NCBI RefSeq assembly: GCF_002848345.1
Contig: NZ_CP025429.1
Location: 4,526,001-4,590,000, forward strand
Origin: Chromobacterium sp. ATCC 53434
GTDB lineage: Bacteria > Pseudomonadota > Gammaproteobacteria > Burkholderiales > Chromobacteriaceae
DNA: 64,000 bases
Direction of reading: 5' to 3'
The notes under the pieces are model-generated. The model searched no databases. It was not told the DNA's origin and saw only the letters and a list, made by a program, of their open reading frames with translations. The position numbers were made by a program, and so were the translations under genes. Each line of letters begins with the position of its first letter. The first letter of the stretch is position 1. This document shows positions 19,085 to 27,448 of this stretch, piece by piece.

Positions 19085-19110
19085 AAAACGCCCGCCTGCG
19101 GCGGGCGTTC
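19085..19110 (-). terminator. Terminator of the pnt operon
   Basis: On the minus strand the stem AACGCCCGCC/GGCGGGCGTT with a GCA loop is followed by TTG. It lies 18 bases beyond the pntB stop codon, between pntB and the lipoprotein gene. Confidence 0.75.
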
Positions 19111-19127
19111 CACGCGAAAGACCGGCC

Positions 19128-20507
19128 TCAGTGCGCCGCGCTCTTCAGCAGATCCTCCACCACCTTCTTGGCGTCGCCGAACACCATCATGGTTTTATCC
19201 ATGTAAAACAACTCGTTGTCCAGCCCGGCATAGCCGGCGTTCATCGAGCGCTTGACCACCACCACATTGCGCGCCTTGTGCGCTTCCAGGATGGGCATGC
19301 CGTAGATCGGACTCTGCTTGTCCTTCTGCGCCGCCGGGTTGACCACGTCGTTGGCGCCTATCACCAGCACCACGTCGGTGGTGGAGAAATCGGCGTTGAT
19401 CTCCTCCATCTCCAGCACCTGCTCGTACGGCACCTCGGCCTCGGCCAGCAGCACGTTCATATGGCCCGGCATCCGTCCGGCCACCGGGTGGATGGCGTAG
19501 CGGACCTTGACGCCCTGCTCGTGCAGCAGCTCGGCGAACTCCTGCAGCGCGTGCTGGGCGCGCGACACCGCCAGGCCGTAGCCGGGCACGATCACCACCT
19601 GGTCGGCGTTGCCCATCAGGAAGGCGGCGTCCTCGGCGCTGCCGCTCTTGTAGGACTTCGCCGGCCCGGCGTCCGCCGCGCCGCCGGCCGCCGCCTCGGC
19701 GCCGAAGCCGCCGAGCAGCACGCTGACGATGGAACGGTTCATCGCCTTGCACATGATGTAGGACAGGATGGCGCCGGACGCGCCGACGCAGGCGCCGGCG
19801 ATGATCAGCACCGGATTGTCCAGCGTGAAGCCGATGCCGGCCGCCGCCCAGCCCGAATAGCTGTTCAGCATCGACACCACCACCGGCATGTCGGCGCCGC
19901 CTATCGGAATGATCAGCGTCACGCCCAGGACCAGCGCCACCGCCAGCATCGCCAGGAAGGCGGCCTGGCTGCCCGTCAGGAAGTAGGCGACGCCGAAGCC
20001 GACCATCGTCAGCGCCAGCAGCAGATTCAGCGGGTGCTGGCCGGCGAAGCTGACCGCGCGGGCGCCGAAGCGGCCGGACAGCTTGCCGTAGGCGATCACC
20101 GAGGCGGTGAAGGTGATCGCGCCGATGAAGGCGCCGATGAACAGCTCCACCTTCTGCGCCGGCGTGTGCTCGACGCCGGCGTGGAAGATCGCCGCCACCG
20201 CGATCAGCACCGCCGACAGGCCCACCAGCGAGTGCATCGCCGCCACCAGCTCGGGCATGCCGGTCATTTCCACCGTGCGCGCCTTCCAGGCGCCGACGAC
20301 GGCGCCGGCGGCGACCGCGCCGGCGATCAGCGCCAGCACCGGCTTGTCGACGACCATCAGCGTGGTCAGCACCGCGACCGCCATGCCGACGATGCCGTAC
20401 AGATTGCCGCGCCGCGCCGAGGCCGGACTGGACAGGCCCTTCAGCGCCAGGATGAACAACACCGCGGCGACGAGGTAAAGAACAGCCGAAACGTTCTGCA
20501 TCGTCAT
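19128..20507 (-). CDS. pntB: NAD(P) transhydrogenase subunit beta
   Basis: Membrane and NADP(H)-binding subunit of the proton-translocating transhydrogenase, which drives NADH + NADP+ to NAD+ + NADPH using the proton gradient. At 459 residues it is standard length. Residues about 1-265 hold eight or nine membrane helices. The C-terminal domain III has the NADP-binding motif [15 protein letters not shown], then [23 protein letters not shown] and [16 protein letters not shown]. The start ATG overlaps the pntAB stop (ATGA). A second Met lies two codons in. Confidence 0.95.
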   Translation of the reverse strand: MTMQNVSAVLYLVAAVLFILALKGLSSPASARRGNLYGIVGMAVAVLTTLMVVDKPVLALIAGAVAAGAVVGAWKARTVEMTGMPELVAAMHSLVGLSAVLIAVAAIFHAGVEHTPAQKVELFIGAFIGAITFTASVIAYGKLSGRFGARAVSFAGQHPLNLLLALTMVGFGVAYFLTGSQAAFLAMLAVALVLGVTLIIPIGGADMPVVVSMLNSYSGWAAAGIGFTLDNPVLIIAGACVGASGAILSYIMCKAMNRSIVSVLLGGFGAEAAAGGAADAGPAKSYKSGSAEDAAFLMGNADQVVIVPGYGLAVSRAQHALQEFAELLHEQGVKVRYAIHPVAGRMPGHMNVLLAEAEVPYEQVLEMEEINADFSTTDVVLVIGANDVVNPAAQKDKQSPIYGMPILEAHKARNVVVVKRSMNAGYAGLDNELFYMDKTMMVFGDAKKVVEDLLKSAAH

Positions 20508-20803
20508 CCCCTGTTTTTCTTCTTGAACATGTCCAGCATCCGCTGGGTGACCAGGAAACCGCCGAAAATATTGATGCTGGCGAGGAAGACGGCGATGGCG
20601 CCGAGCACCGAGGTGACGGTGATCTGTTGGCCGCCTATGTCCACCACCTGCAGCATCGCGCCGACGACGATGATGCCGGAGATGGCGTTGGTGACCGCCA
20701 TCAGCGGCGTGTGCAGCGCCGGCGTGACGTTCCACACCACGTGGTAGCCAACGAAGACCGCCAGCACGAAGATGGTCAGGCTGGTGATGAAGGGATCAAC
20801 CAT
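20504..20803 (-). CDS. pntAB: NAD(P) transhydrogenase subunit alpha part 2
   Basis: A 99-residue membrane protein with three or four helices, equal to the C-terminal membrane part of E. coli PntA. It carries the family sequence [26 protein letters not shown] and the end [21 protein letters not shown]. The alpha subunit is split into two polypeptides, as in Rhodospirillum rubrum. It overlaps pntAA by 8 bases upstream and pntB by 4 bases downstream, so all three are coupled. Confidence 0.94.
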   Translation of the reverse strand: MVDPFITSLTIFVLAVFVGYHVVWNVTPALHTPLMAVTNAISGIIVVGAMLQVVDIGGQQITVTSVLGAIAVFLASINIFGGFLVTQRMLDMFKKKNRG

Positions 20804-21959
20804 GATGCGGCTCCTTGTCTTGGTCGGCGGCGGCGGGACTGGCGGCGGCGCCGAAGCGCTGCTCGCCCTGGTGCGTGATCAGCGTGGCGGCCAGCAAGTC
20901 GTCGGCCAGGTCCAGCGTCAGGCCGTCCGGCCCCAGCAGCAGGCCCAGGAAGGTATGGAGATTGCGCGCATACAGGCTGGACGCGTCGGCCGCCAGCATC
21001 GCCGGCAGATTGAGCAGGCCCACCAGGTGCACGCCGTTGTCGGACAAGCAGGCCTCGCCGGCGCGGGTCAGCTCGCAATTGCCGCCGGCCTCGGCCGCCA
21101 GGTCGACGATGACCGAGCCGGCCCGCATGCCGGCCACCGCGGCGGCGTCCAGCAGCCGCGGCGCCGGCTTGCCGGGAATCAAGGCGGTCGCGATCACGAT
21201 GTCGGCGGCGGCGGCGCGGCGGGCCAGCAGCTCGTTCTGCCGCGCCAGGAACTCCGCCGTCATCTCGCGGGCGTAGACGCCGGCGTTGGCCGCCTTCTCC
21301 TCGTCCGTCATCGGCACCTCGACGAACTTGGCACCCAGCGACTCCACCTGCTCGCGGGTGGCCGGACGCACATCGTAGGCCTCCACCACCGCGCCCAGCC
21401 GCTTGGCGGTGGCGATGGCCTGCAGGCCGGCGACGCCGACGCCCAGCACCAGCACCCGGGCCGCCTTCACCGTGCCGGCGGCCGTCATCAGCATCGGCAT
21501 GAAACGCGGGTAGAACTGGCAGGCCAGCAGCACCGCCTTGTAGCCGGCGATATTGTTCTGGCTGGACAGCGCGTCCATGCTCTGCGCGCGGGTGGTGCGC
21601 GGCAACAGCTCCAGCGCGAAGGCCGACACGCCCTGCGCCGCCAGCTGCGGCAACAGCGGATTGTGATGCGGCGAGAGCATGCCGATCAGCGCGGCGCCGG
21701 CGCGCATCGCCTCGATGTCGGCGGCTTCCGGCGTGCGCACGCACAAGACCACGTCGGCGCCGGCCAGCAAATCCTGCCGCGACTCGACGATGGCGGCGCC
21801 GGCGGCGGCGTAGGCCGCGTCGGGAATGGCGGCGGCCAGGCCGGCGCCGCGCTCGACGCCGACGGCGTGGCCGGCGCCGACCAGCTTGCCCACGGTATCG
21901 GGCGTGGCCGCCACGCGGCGTTCGCCGGCCAGCCGTTCGGCTGGTATGACTATCTGCAT
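20796..21959 (-). CDS. pntAA: NAD(P) transhydrogenase subunit alpha part 1
   Basis: The soluble NAD(H)-binding domain I of transhydrogenase, 387 residues. It begins [20 protein letters not shown], the alanine dehydrogenase/PNT N-terminal signature. The invariant RAQ loop region is [21 protein letters not shown], and the NAD-binding loop is [22 protein letters not shown]. The start at 21959 has a GCAGGAG site. The longer in-frame reading from 22070 crosses the promoter and is rejected. First gene of the pntAA-pntAB-pntB operon. Confidence 0.94.
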   Translation of the reverse strand: MQIVIPAERLAGERRVAATPDTVGKLVGAGHAVGVERGAGLAAAIPDAAYAAAGAAIVESRQDLLAGADVVLCVRTPEAADIEAMRAGAALIGMLSPHHNPLLPQLAAQGVSAFALELLPRTTRAQSMDALSSQNNIAGYKAVLLACQFYPRFMPMLMTAAGTVKAARVLVLGVGVAGLQAIATAKRLGAVVEAYDVRPATREQVESLGAKFVEVPMTDEEKAANAGVYAREMTAEFLARQNELLARRAAAADIVIATALIPGKPAPRLLDAAAVAGMRAGSVIVDLAAEAGGNCELTRAGEACLSDNGVHLVGLLNLPAMLAADASSLYARNLHTFLGLLLGPDGLTLDLADDLLAATLITHQGEQRFGAAASPAAADQDKEPHHG

Positions 21960-22018
21960 CGCTGCGATCTCCTGCAAAAGAAGGGGGAAATCGGGGTCCG
22001 GAACGTTCGCGCCAAACC

Positions 22019-22070
22019 TTCGAACGATCGTTTGAAAACTATTAAAAGCATGCGCCCACCCATTATGCAA
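22019..22070 (-). promoter_or_regulatory. Candidate pnt promoter with operator-like palindrome
   Basis: Reading toward pntAA, a -35 TTGCAT (22065-22070), an 18-base spacer and a -10 TTTAAT (22041-22046) form a good sigma-70-like promoter. Directly downstream lies the 18-bp near-palindrome TTCAAACGATCGTTCGAA (22019-22036; 8 of 9 pairs match), placed over the expected start of transcription. A repressor there would block initiation. The binding protein is unknown. Confidence 0.55.
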
Positions 22071-22189
22071 GGCATATATTGACTACCGTATATCGTCCTA
22101 CAAGCATGATTCAACCGGGAAAACGGACATGTCATAGACATATGCCGCAGCAGCGAACGGATTGCAGCAGAACCGTGTTCCAGCCATGT

Positions 22190-22205
22190 GACAAGCCGGC
22201 TTGTC
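22190..22205. repeat. Perfect 16-bp palindrome GACAAGCCGGCTTGTC
   Basis: Eight of eight pairs match, with no spacer and no following T-run, so it looks more like a protein-binding site than a terminator. It lies in the SDR-pnt intergenic region. Confidence 0.5.
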
Positions 22206-22362
22206 CTCTCAATCGACGGCTTCGATGAAATTAAGAGTTTTCTGATATTAAAGATCCGACACTAGCGTCGCCCGGATCCGGCTGTAAAGCGGAGCGAGCC
22301 GTCATTTGAGCCAGATCAGCTCCGGCTCGCCGGCAAAAGCCGCAGCGGCGCGCCGCTTGGAC

Positions 22363-23112
22363 TTACGCCGAGAATCCGCCGTCTATGTTAAGACTCGCTC
22401 CGGTGACGTATCCCGCCTCCGGACCGGCAAGATAGGCGACCAGACCGGCGATTTCATCCGCCCTGCCATAGCGGTCCAGAGCCATCAGGGCCCTCAGCCG
22501 CGCGGCGGACTCGCCGTCCGCCGGGTTCATGTCCGTATCGACGGGGCCGGGTTGCACATTGTTCACGGTGATATGGCGCGGCCCCAAATCGCGCGCCATG
22601 CCCTTGGTCAAGCCGACCAAGGCGGCCTTGCTCATCGCGTAGACCGCCCCGCCGGCAACCGGGATGCGATCCGCGTTGACGCTGCCGATATTGATGATCC
22701 GGCCGCCGTCGCCGATATGGCGCGCGGCCTCCTGGCTGGCGACGAACACGCTGCGCACATTGATCGCCATCGCCCGGTCGAATGCCTCCAGCGGGAGCGC
22801 CTCGATCGATCCCCATGGCAAGACGCCGGCATTATTGACCAGGATGTCCAGCCCGCCGAAGCGTTCCACCCCATCGCGCAAAGCCTGTCGCACCGCGGCC
22901 TCGTCGGCGCTGTCGGCGCGAATGGCATAGGCCCTGCCCCCCGCCGCGCGGACCTCGTCGGCCAGCGCCTCGGCCTTTTCCACCGACGATGCGTAACTAA
23001 AACCGACTGCGGCCCCCTCGGCCGCCAACCGTCTGACAATGGCCGCGCCAATGCCGCGCGAACCACCCTGCACGAATGCGATCTTGCCCTGTAGGAATTT
23101 CGTCTTGCTCAT
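22363..23112 (-). CDS. SDR-family oxidoreductase
   Basis: A 249-residue classical short-chain dehydrogenase/reductase. The cofactor loop is GGSRGIGAA (TGXXXGIG type), followed by the structural motif NNAG in DILVNNAGV. The catalytic Ser is in IINIGSVN and YXXXK is present as YAMSK. The C-terminus GYVTGASLNIDGGFSA is typical of FabG-like members. The absence of an acidic residue at the end of strand 2 suggests NADP preference, but that is weak. The substrate is unknown. It is divergent from a LysR-type gene, which very probably regulates it. Confidence 0.88.
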   Translation of the reverse strand: MSKTKFLQGKIAFVQGGSRGIGAAIVRRLAAEGAAVGFSYASSVEKAEALADEVRAAGGRAYAIRADSADEAAVRQALRDGVERFGGLDILVNNAGVLPWGSIEALPLEAFDRAMAINVRSVFVASQEAARHIGDGGRIINIGSVNADRIPVAGGAVYAMSKAALVGLTKGMARDLGPRHITVNNVQPGPVDTDMNPADGESAARLRALMALDRYGRADEIAGLVAYLAGPEAGYVTGASLNIDGGFSA

Positions 23113-23202
23113 ATGCCGGCTCCAGATTCCGTCGATCATTGAAACGAGGCGGGCGATGCCTTCCATCCAACCGCATGCCTTCCTCGGCTGTTCACAGCTT
23201 GA

Positions 23203-23277
23203 TTGATTCCATCAAATTCATTAAGTTGGAAAATATTCAAACACTCAGTCCAACAAGGAATTAATTGATTGGATCAA
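23203..23277. promoter_or_regulatory. Paired LysR-type operator palindromes
   Basis: Two 13-bp dyads of the form TTGAT-N3-ATCAA lie at 23203-23215 (TTGATTCCATCAA) and 23265-23277 (TTGATTGGATCAA). Each fits the T-N11-A rule for LysR-type regulators. Their centres are 62 bp apart, close to six helical turns. The second covers the TTG start of the regulator gene, which suits autorepression. Confidence 0.7.
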
Positions 23278-24207
23278 AATCACTTTCTCGGCATCCGGGA
23301 GTTCGTCGCCATCGCCCAGACCGGCAGTTTCACCGCCGCCGCCGAGATGCTGGGCATCACCGGCTCGGCCCTGAGCAAGCGCATCATGCGGCTGGAAACC
23401 CGGCTGGGCAGCAAGCTGTTGCATAGGACCACCCGGAGAGTGAGCCTGAGCAGCCAGGGCGAGGTTTATCTGGCCAGCTGCCTGCGCGCCATCGCCACAC
23501 TGGAAGATGCGGAGAACTACCTGGATGCCGGGCAGCAGGAACCGGTCGGTCGCGTCCACATCAATCTTCCCGCGGCCTTCGGGCGGCGGCATGTGCTGCC
23601 GATACTGCTGGATCTGTCGGCGCGGCACGAAGGCCTGGACCTGTCGATCACCTTCAGCGAGCGCATGGTGGACCTGATCGGCAACGGCATTGACCTGGCC
23701 GTGAGGATAGGCAGGCTGACGGACAACGCCGATCTGGTCGCCCGCCAGCTGGGGGAACAGCATTTGCTGATTTGCGGTTCGCCCGCCTATATCGCGCGCA
23801 AAGGCATGCCGCATGCCAAGGAAGACCTCTTGCGGCACAATTGCCTGATCGACTGGCGTCGAGGCGCCCGCCATGCCTGGCATCTCAGAAACGCGGCGGG
23901 AATCGGCGAAGCTTTCGACATACCGGTGCGGCACGAAGTGGGCGACGGAGAGGCGATTCTGGCCGCGACGTTGGCCGGCCGCGGCCTGGCCCAGCTGCCG
24001 ACCTGGCTCGCGCACCAGCACTTGCAAAGCGGGGAGCTGATCCCCGTTCTGCATGAGCTGTCCGGCGAGACCATGCCCATCCATGTCGTCTGGCCGCGCA
24101 CCCATTACATGCATCCCAGGATGAGGACGATTGTCGACACCCTGCTGCGGGCGGCGCAGGCGCCGGGCAGCCGCTGGCGCTGGGATGCGCCCCCCGGGGC
24201 GGCTTAA
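23269..24207 (+). CDS. LysR-family transcriptional regulator
   Basis: A 312-residue DNA-binding regulator. The winged helix-turn-helix covers residues 6-65 (FVAIAQTGSFTAAAEMLGITGSALSKRI), and the LysR substrate-binding domain follows from about 92. Translation must begin at TTG, because no ATG upstream fits and the helix-turn-helix starts at once. AAGGA is suitably placed before it. The DNA-binding subgroup resembles regulators of neighbouring SDR or quinone-reductase genes. The divergent SDR gene is the likely target, with both genes sharing the operator pair. Confidence 0.9.
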   Translation: MDQNHFLGIREFVAIAQTGSFTAAAEMLGITGSALSKRIMRLETRLGSKLLHRTTRRVSLSSQGEVYLASCLRAIATLEDAENYLDAGQQEPVGRVHINLPAAFGRRHVLPILLDLSARHEGLDLSITFSERMVDLIGNGIDLAVRIGRLTDNADLVARQLGEQHLLICGSPAYIARKGMPHAKEDLLRHNCLIDWRRGARHAWHLRNAAGIGEAFDIPVRHEVGDGEAILAATLAGRGLAQLPTWLAHQHLQSGELIPVLHELSGETMPIHVVWPRTHYMHPRMRTIVDTLLRAAQAPGSRWRWDAPPGAA

Positions 24208-24331
24208 GAACCAGACCGGAACCGGCTCCCAAGCCTGGTTTGGCGCGGCGGCCAAGCTGCATTCCGCAATACTCGGCGGCGATTTGCTCCGCCACGCGCT
24301 ATCATCGCAGCATCTCCCCCGGATACCCACC

Positions 24332-25324
24332 ATGTCCCGCTCCACCCCTACGCCGCTGCCGGACTTCCGCAACCTCGGCGTGATGCTGCGCATCCTGCTG
24401 CTGCCGCTGGCGCTGCTGTTCGCCGCCGGCATCGAGGCGCTGGCCGGACCCGAACCGCTGTGGCGCTGGCTGCAATCGGCGCTGGCGCTGCTGCCCGGCA
24501 GCCTGCTGACGCTGGCGCTGCTGGCGCTGGCCGGCCCGTGGCTGGCGCGGCGGCGCCGCGGCGACGTCTGGGCGGTGCTGATCGCCGGCGCCAGCTTCGC
24601 GCTGTGCCAGTGGCGGCTGCTGGCCGAGCCCGCCTGGCCGGCGCCGCTGCTGGCGATGCTGGCGGCGGCGGCGTTGCTGCATTACCTGTCGCTGCGGCAG
24701 CGCGCGTTGTCCCCGGCGATGGCCGAGGCCCGGCTGGCGGCGCTGCAGGCGCGGATACGGCCGCATTTCCTGTTCAACAGCCTGAACGCCGCCACCGCGT
24801 TGATCCGCTCGCGTCCGGAACAGGCCGAGGACGTGCTGGTCAACCTGGCCGAGCTGTTCCGCGCCCAGATGACGGCGCCCGACCGCGCCTCCACGCTGGC
24901 GCGGGAAATCGAGCTGGCCAGAATGTATCTGGCGATCGAGGCCGAGCGGCTGGGCCCTCGGCTGCGGACCGCCTGGCGGATAGAGGCGCCGCTGGACGCG
25001 GCGCTGCCGCCGCTGGTGCTGCAGCCGCTGGTGGAGAACGCGGTCTACCACGGCGCCGAGCAACTGGCCGGCGAAGTGGAGATCGTCGTCGCCGCCCGGC
25101 TGCAGAACGGCCAGCTGGAACTGACGCTGGACAATCCGGCGCCGCAGACGCCGGCGCCCAGCGCCGGCAGCCGGATGGCGCTGTCCAATCTGCGCGAGCG
25201 GCTGGCGCTGTTCTTCGACGCCGAGGCCTCGCTGTCCAGCGAGCTGCGCGACGGCCGCTACCGCACGCGGATCCGCCTGCCGTACCGACGAACCGATAGA
25301 CCGGCGGACGACAGGCTAAACTAG
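24332..25324 (+). CDS. LytS/YehU-type sensor histidine kinase
   Basis: A 330-residue membrane kinase. Residues about 15-130 contain four predicted hydrophobic helices. The His_kinase domain carries the phospho-acceptor in ALQARIRPHFLFNSLN, and a HATPase region has PPLVLQPLVENAVYHGAE as the N-box and GSRMALSNLRERL as the G-box region. This is the AlgZ/LytS architecture, which normally signals to a LytTR response regulator. No such regulator is adjacent, so the kinase appears orphan in this window. Confidence 0.85.
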   Translation: MSRSTPTPLPDFRNLGVMLRILLLPLALLFAAGIEALAGPEPLWRWLQSALALLPGSLLTLALLALAGPWLARRRRGDVWAVLIAGASFALCQWRLLAEPAWPAPLLAMLAAAALLHYLSLRQRALSPAMAEARLAALQARIRPHFLFNSLNAATALIRSRPEQAEDVLVNLAELFRAQMTAPDRASTLAREIELARMYLAIEAERLGPRLRTAWRIEAPLDAALPPLVLQPLVENAVYHGAEQLAGEVEIVVAARLQNGQLELTLDNPAPQTPAPSAGSRMALSNLRERLALFFDAEASLSSELRDGRYRTRIRLPYRRTDRPADDRLN

Positions 25325-25355
25325 GCTGATCCTCATTAGAAAAGAAAGACGACAG

Positions 25356-25946
25356 ATGGAGAAGAACCGGCTGGAGGCATTCAGCGACGGCGTGATCGCC
25401 ATCATCATCACCATCATGGTGCTGGAGCTGAAAGTGCCGCACGGCACCGACTGGCAGTCGCTGGCGCCGCTGCTGCCGGTCTTCCTCAGCTACCTGCTCA
25501 GCTTCATCTATGTCGGCATCTACTGGAACAACCACCACCACTTCTACCACGCCACCCACCGCGTCGACGGCCGGGTGCTGTGGGCCAATCTGCACCTGCT
25601 GTTCTGGATGTCGCTGATTCCCTTCGTCACCGGCTGGATGGGCGAAAACCACTACGCGCCGCTGCCGGTCGCGATGTACGGCGCGGTGCTGCTGATGTGC
25701 GCGATCGCCTGGTGGATCATGCAGCAGGCGCTGCTGTGCCTGCCCGGCAACCGCACCCGGCTGTCCGAGGCGCTGGGCGGCGACATCAAGGGCAAGATCT
25801 CGCCGCTGTGCTACCTGCTGGCGATCGGCCTCGCCTGGTACCAGACCTGGCTGTCCGGCCTGCTGTACCTGGCGGTGGCGCTGATGTGGCTGGCGCCGGA
25901 CCGCCGCATCGAGAAGATGCTGTATCCGGACGAAGACGCCTGCTGA
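25356..25946 (+). CDS. TMEM175-family (DUF1211) potassium channel
   Basis: A 196-residue inner-membrane protein with six predicted helices. The family signature RxxxFSDGVxAIxITxxVLEL is present at residues 5-26 (RLEAFSDGVIAIIITIMVLEL begins there). Bacterial TMEM175 proteins are potassium-selective leak channels assembled from tetramers, with the filter in helix 1. A run WNNHHHFYHATHRVDGR follows helix 2, which is typical. It lies 31 bases after the kinase gene on the same strand, so cotranscription is possible. Confidence 0.88.
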   Translation: MEKNRLEAFSDGVIAIIITIMVLELKVPHGTDWQSLAPLLPVFLSYLLSFIYVGIYWNNHHHFYHATHRVDGRVLWANLHLLFWMSLIPFVTGWMGENHYAPLPVAMYGAVLLMCAIAWWIMQQALLCLPGNRTRLSEALGGDIKGKISPLCYLLAIGLAWYQTWLSGLLYLAVALMWLAPDRRIEKMLYPDEDAC

Positions 25947-26010
25947 GCCAGCATGGCGGCATGGCCGCGAATCGATTAAAATCAGCGTATCAGCCACCAT
26001 GGAGGGTACG

Positions 26011-26190
26011 ATGTACCAGTCCGAATTCACCCAATTCATCAACGGCTTCCTGGACAAGAACCCGGAAGTGGACAGCGAGCGCCGCGAACTGCGCCTGACG
26101 CTGTGGGACCGCAAGCTGGATCTGGACGAGCAGCGCCGCTGGAAGGAATCCAGCGTGGCGCAAAAAGCCTACGTCTACCAGCCGGAATAA
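26011..26190 (+). CDS. DUF3460-family small protein
   Basis: A 59-residue charged cytoplasmic protein, mostly helical. The sequence MYQSEFTQFINGFLDKNPEV followed by a WDRKLDLDEQRRW block matches the DUF3460 pattern seen mainly in beta-proteobacteria. The start at 26011 is preferred to the in-frame ATG at 25999, because GGAGGG lies just before it. Its function is unknown. An imperfect hairpin follows before the next gene. Confidence 0.78.
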   Translation: MYQSEFTQFINGFLDKNPEVDSERRELRLTLWDRKLDLDEQRRWKESSVAQKAYVYQPE

Positions 26191-26251
26191 GTTCCAAGCA
26201 GTCCGCACCCGACGCCCCTCGCGGGCGTTTCGTCATTTTGGAAGCCCGAGT

Positions 26252-26917
26252 ATGACCCGCCACACCGTCGCGCTCAGCAGCGCCCTCTCCGACTACCTGT
26301 TCGACATCGCCGTCACCGAGCATCCGGCTCAGCGCGAATTGCGCGAATTCACCGCCGGCCACCGGCTGGCCAAGATGCAGATCTCGCCGGACCAGGGCCA
26401 GTTCATGGGCTGGCTGGCCAAGCTGATCGGCGCGCGCCGCTATCTGGAAATCGGCGTGTTCACCGGCTATAGCGCGCTGACCGTGGCGCTGGCGATGCCG
26501 GACGACGGCCAGGTGGTCGCCTGCGACGTCAGCGAGGCCTTCACCGCCATCGCCCGCGAATACTGGGCCAAGGCCGGCGTCGCCGACCGCATAGACCTCA
26601 GGCTGCAGCCGGCGCTGAACACCTTGCGCGAATTGCTGGCCGACGGCCGGGCCGGCGGCTTCGACCTGGCCTTCATCGACGCCGACAAGCCGGGCTACCG
26701 CGACTACTACGAGGCCTGCCTCGAACTGGTGCGTCCCGGCGGCGTCATCGCCATCGACAACATCTTCCTGTCCGGCCGCGTGGTGGCGCCGAAGCCGGAA
26801 GATCCGCCCGGCGTGCACCTGGTGCACGCGTTCAACGCCAGCCTGAAGACCGATCCGCGCGTCCACCTGTGCGTGCTGCCGATAGGCGACGGCCTGACCT
26901 TGTGCACGCGCCGCTAG
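26252..26917 (+). CDS. O-methyltransferase (caffeoyl-CoA OMT family)
   Basis: A 221-residue class I SAM-dependent methyltransferase. The SAM loop is YLEIGVFTGYSALTVALAMP, the strand-2 acidic region is VVACDVSEAFTAIAREYWAKAG, and the metal and catalytic motif is FDLAFIDADKPGYRDYYEACLELVRPGGVIAIDNIF. These are the hallmarks of the metal-dependent catechol/caffeoyl-CoA family. Bacterial members accept diverse catechols and the physiological substrate is unknown. It takes the place just upstream of tolR where tolQ would normally lie. Confidence 0.88.
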   Translation: MTRHTVALSSALSDYLFDIAVTEHPAQRELREFTAGHRLAKMQISPDQGQFMGWLAKLIGARRYLEIGVFTGYSALTVALAMPDDGQVVACDVSEAFTAIAREYWAKAGVADRIDLRLQPALNTLRELLADGRAGGFDLAFIDADKPGYRDYYEACLELVRPGGVIAIDNIFLSGRVVAPKPEDPPGVHLVHAFNASLKTDPRVHLCVLPIGDGLTLCTRR

Positions 26918-27034
26918 TCGGCGCGCACGAACTTTCCCCGTCGTCCGACGGTCTGTAACGTTTTGGCCACAGCGCCGCGCCCCGCGCCGGTGCTATGATG
27001 GCCGTTTGTCGACCGAGCCTACCCCGTCACCGTC

Positions 27035-27448
27035 ATGCTGAACCGCCGCCCCCGCCGCCAGATCAACCAGATGAACGTCGTGCCCTATATCGACGTGATG
27101 CTGGTGCTGCTGGTGATCTTCATGGTCACCGCCCCGATGTTCACGCCCGGCGTGATCGACGTGCCCAGCGTCTCCGAGGCGCCGGCCATCGACGTGCGCC
27201 CGCTGGAAGTCACCGTGGACGCCGCCGGCAAGATCGAGCTGGTCGACGGCGAGCAGAAGAGCCGCGTCGACTCGCTCGACGACCTCGCCAGCCAGCTGCA
27301 GGCGATGATAGGCGCCGGCCAGCGGCCGGTGGCCATCTCCGCCGACGCCAATCTCAAATACGCCGACGTGGTGAAGATCGCCGACCGGCTGCACCAGGCC
27401 GGGATCAAGCGCGTGGCGCTGACCGTCAAGCAAATCAGCAAGCAATGA
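27035..27448 (+). CDS. tolR: Tol-Pal system protein TolR (ExbD family)
   Basis: A 137-residue inner-membrane protein with one helix (about 17-37). The essential membrane Asp is in VVPYIDVMLVLLVIFMV. A periplasmic ExbD/TolR domain follows and ends VALTVKQISKQ. TolR is part of the TolQ-TolR proton motor that energises TolA during outer-membrane constriction. It overlaps tolA by four bases. A leading RRPRRQINQMN matches TolR. tolQ is not directly upstream, which is unusual. Confidence 0.92.
   Translation: MLNRRPRRQINQMNVVPYIDVMLVLLVIFMVTAPMFTPGVIDVPSVSEAPAIDVRPLEVTVDAAGKIELVDGEQKSRVDSLDDLASQLQAMIGAGQRPVAISADANLKYADVVKIADRLHQAGIKRVALTVKQISKQ

Larger units (their letters stand above)
21960..22362 (-). 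other. Non-coding region between SDR gene and pnt operon
   Basis: This 403-base region is more AT-rich than its surroundings. It holds the pnt promoter and operator-like palindrome (22019-22070) and a perfect 16-bp palindrome at 22190-22205. A plus-strand ORF of about 40 codons from 22107 lacks a ribosome site and is not considered real. Confidence 0.6.

Noticed and set aside
22107..22229. Plus-strand ORF of about 40 codons between SDR and pntAA
   Set aside because: There is no ribosome site, and its composition is unlike the neighbouring genes.
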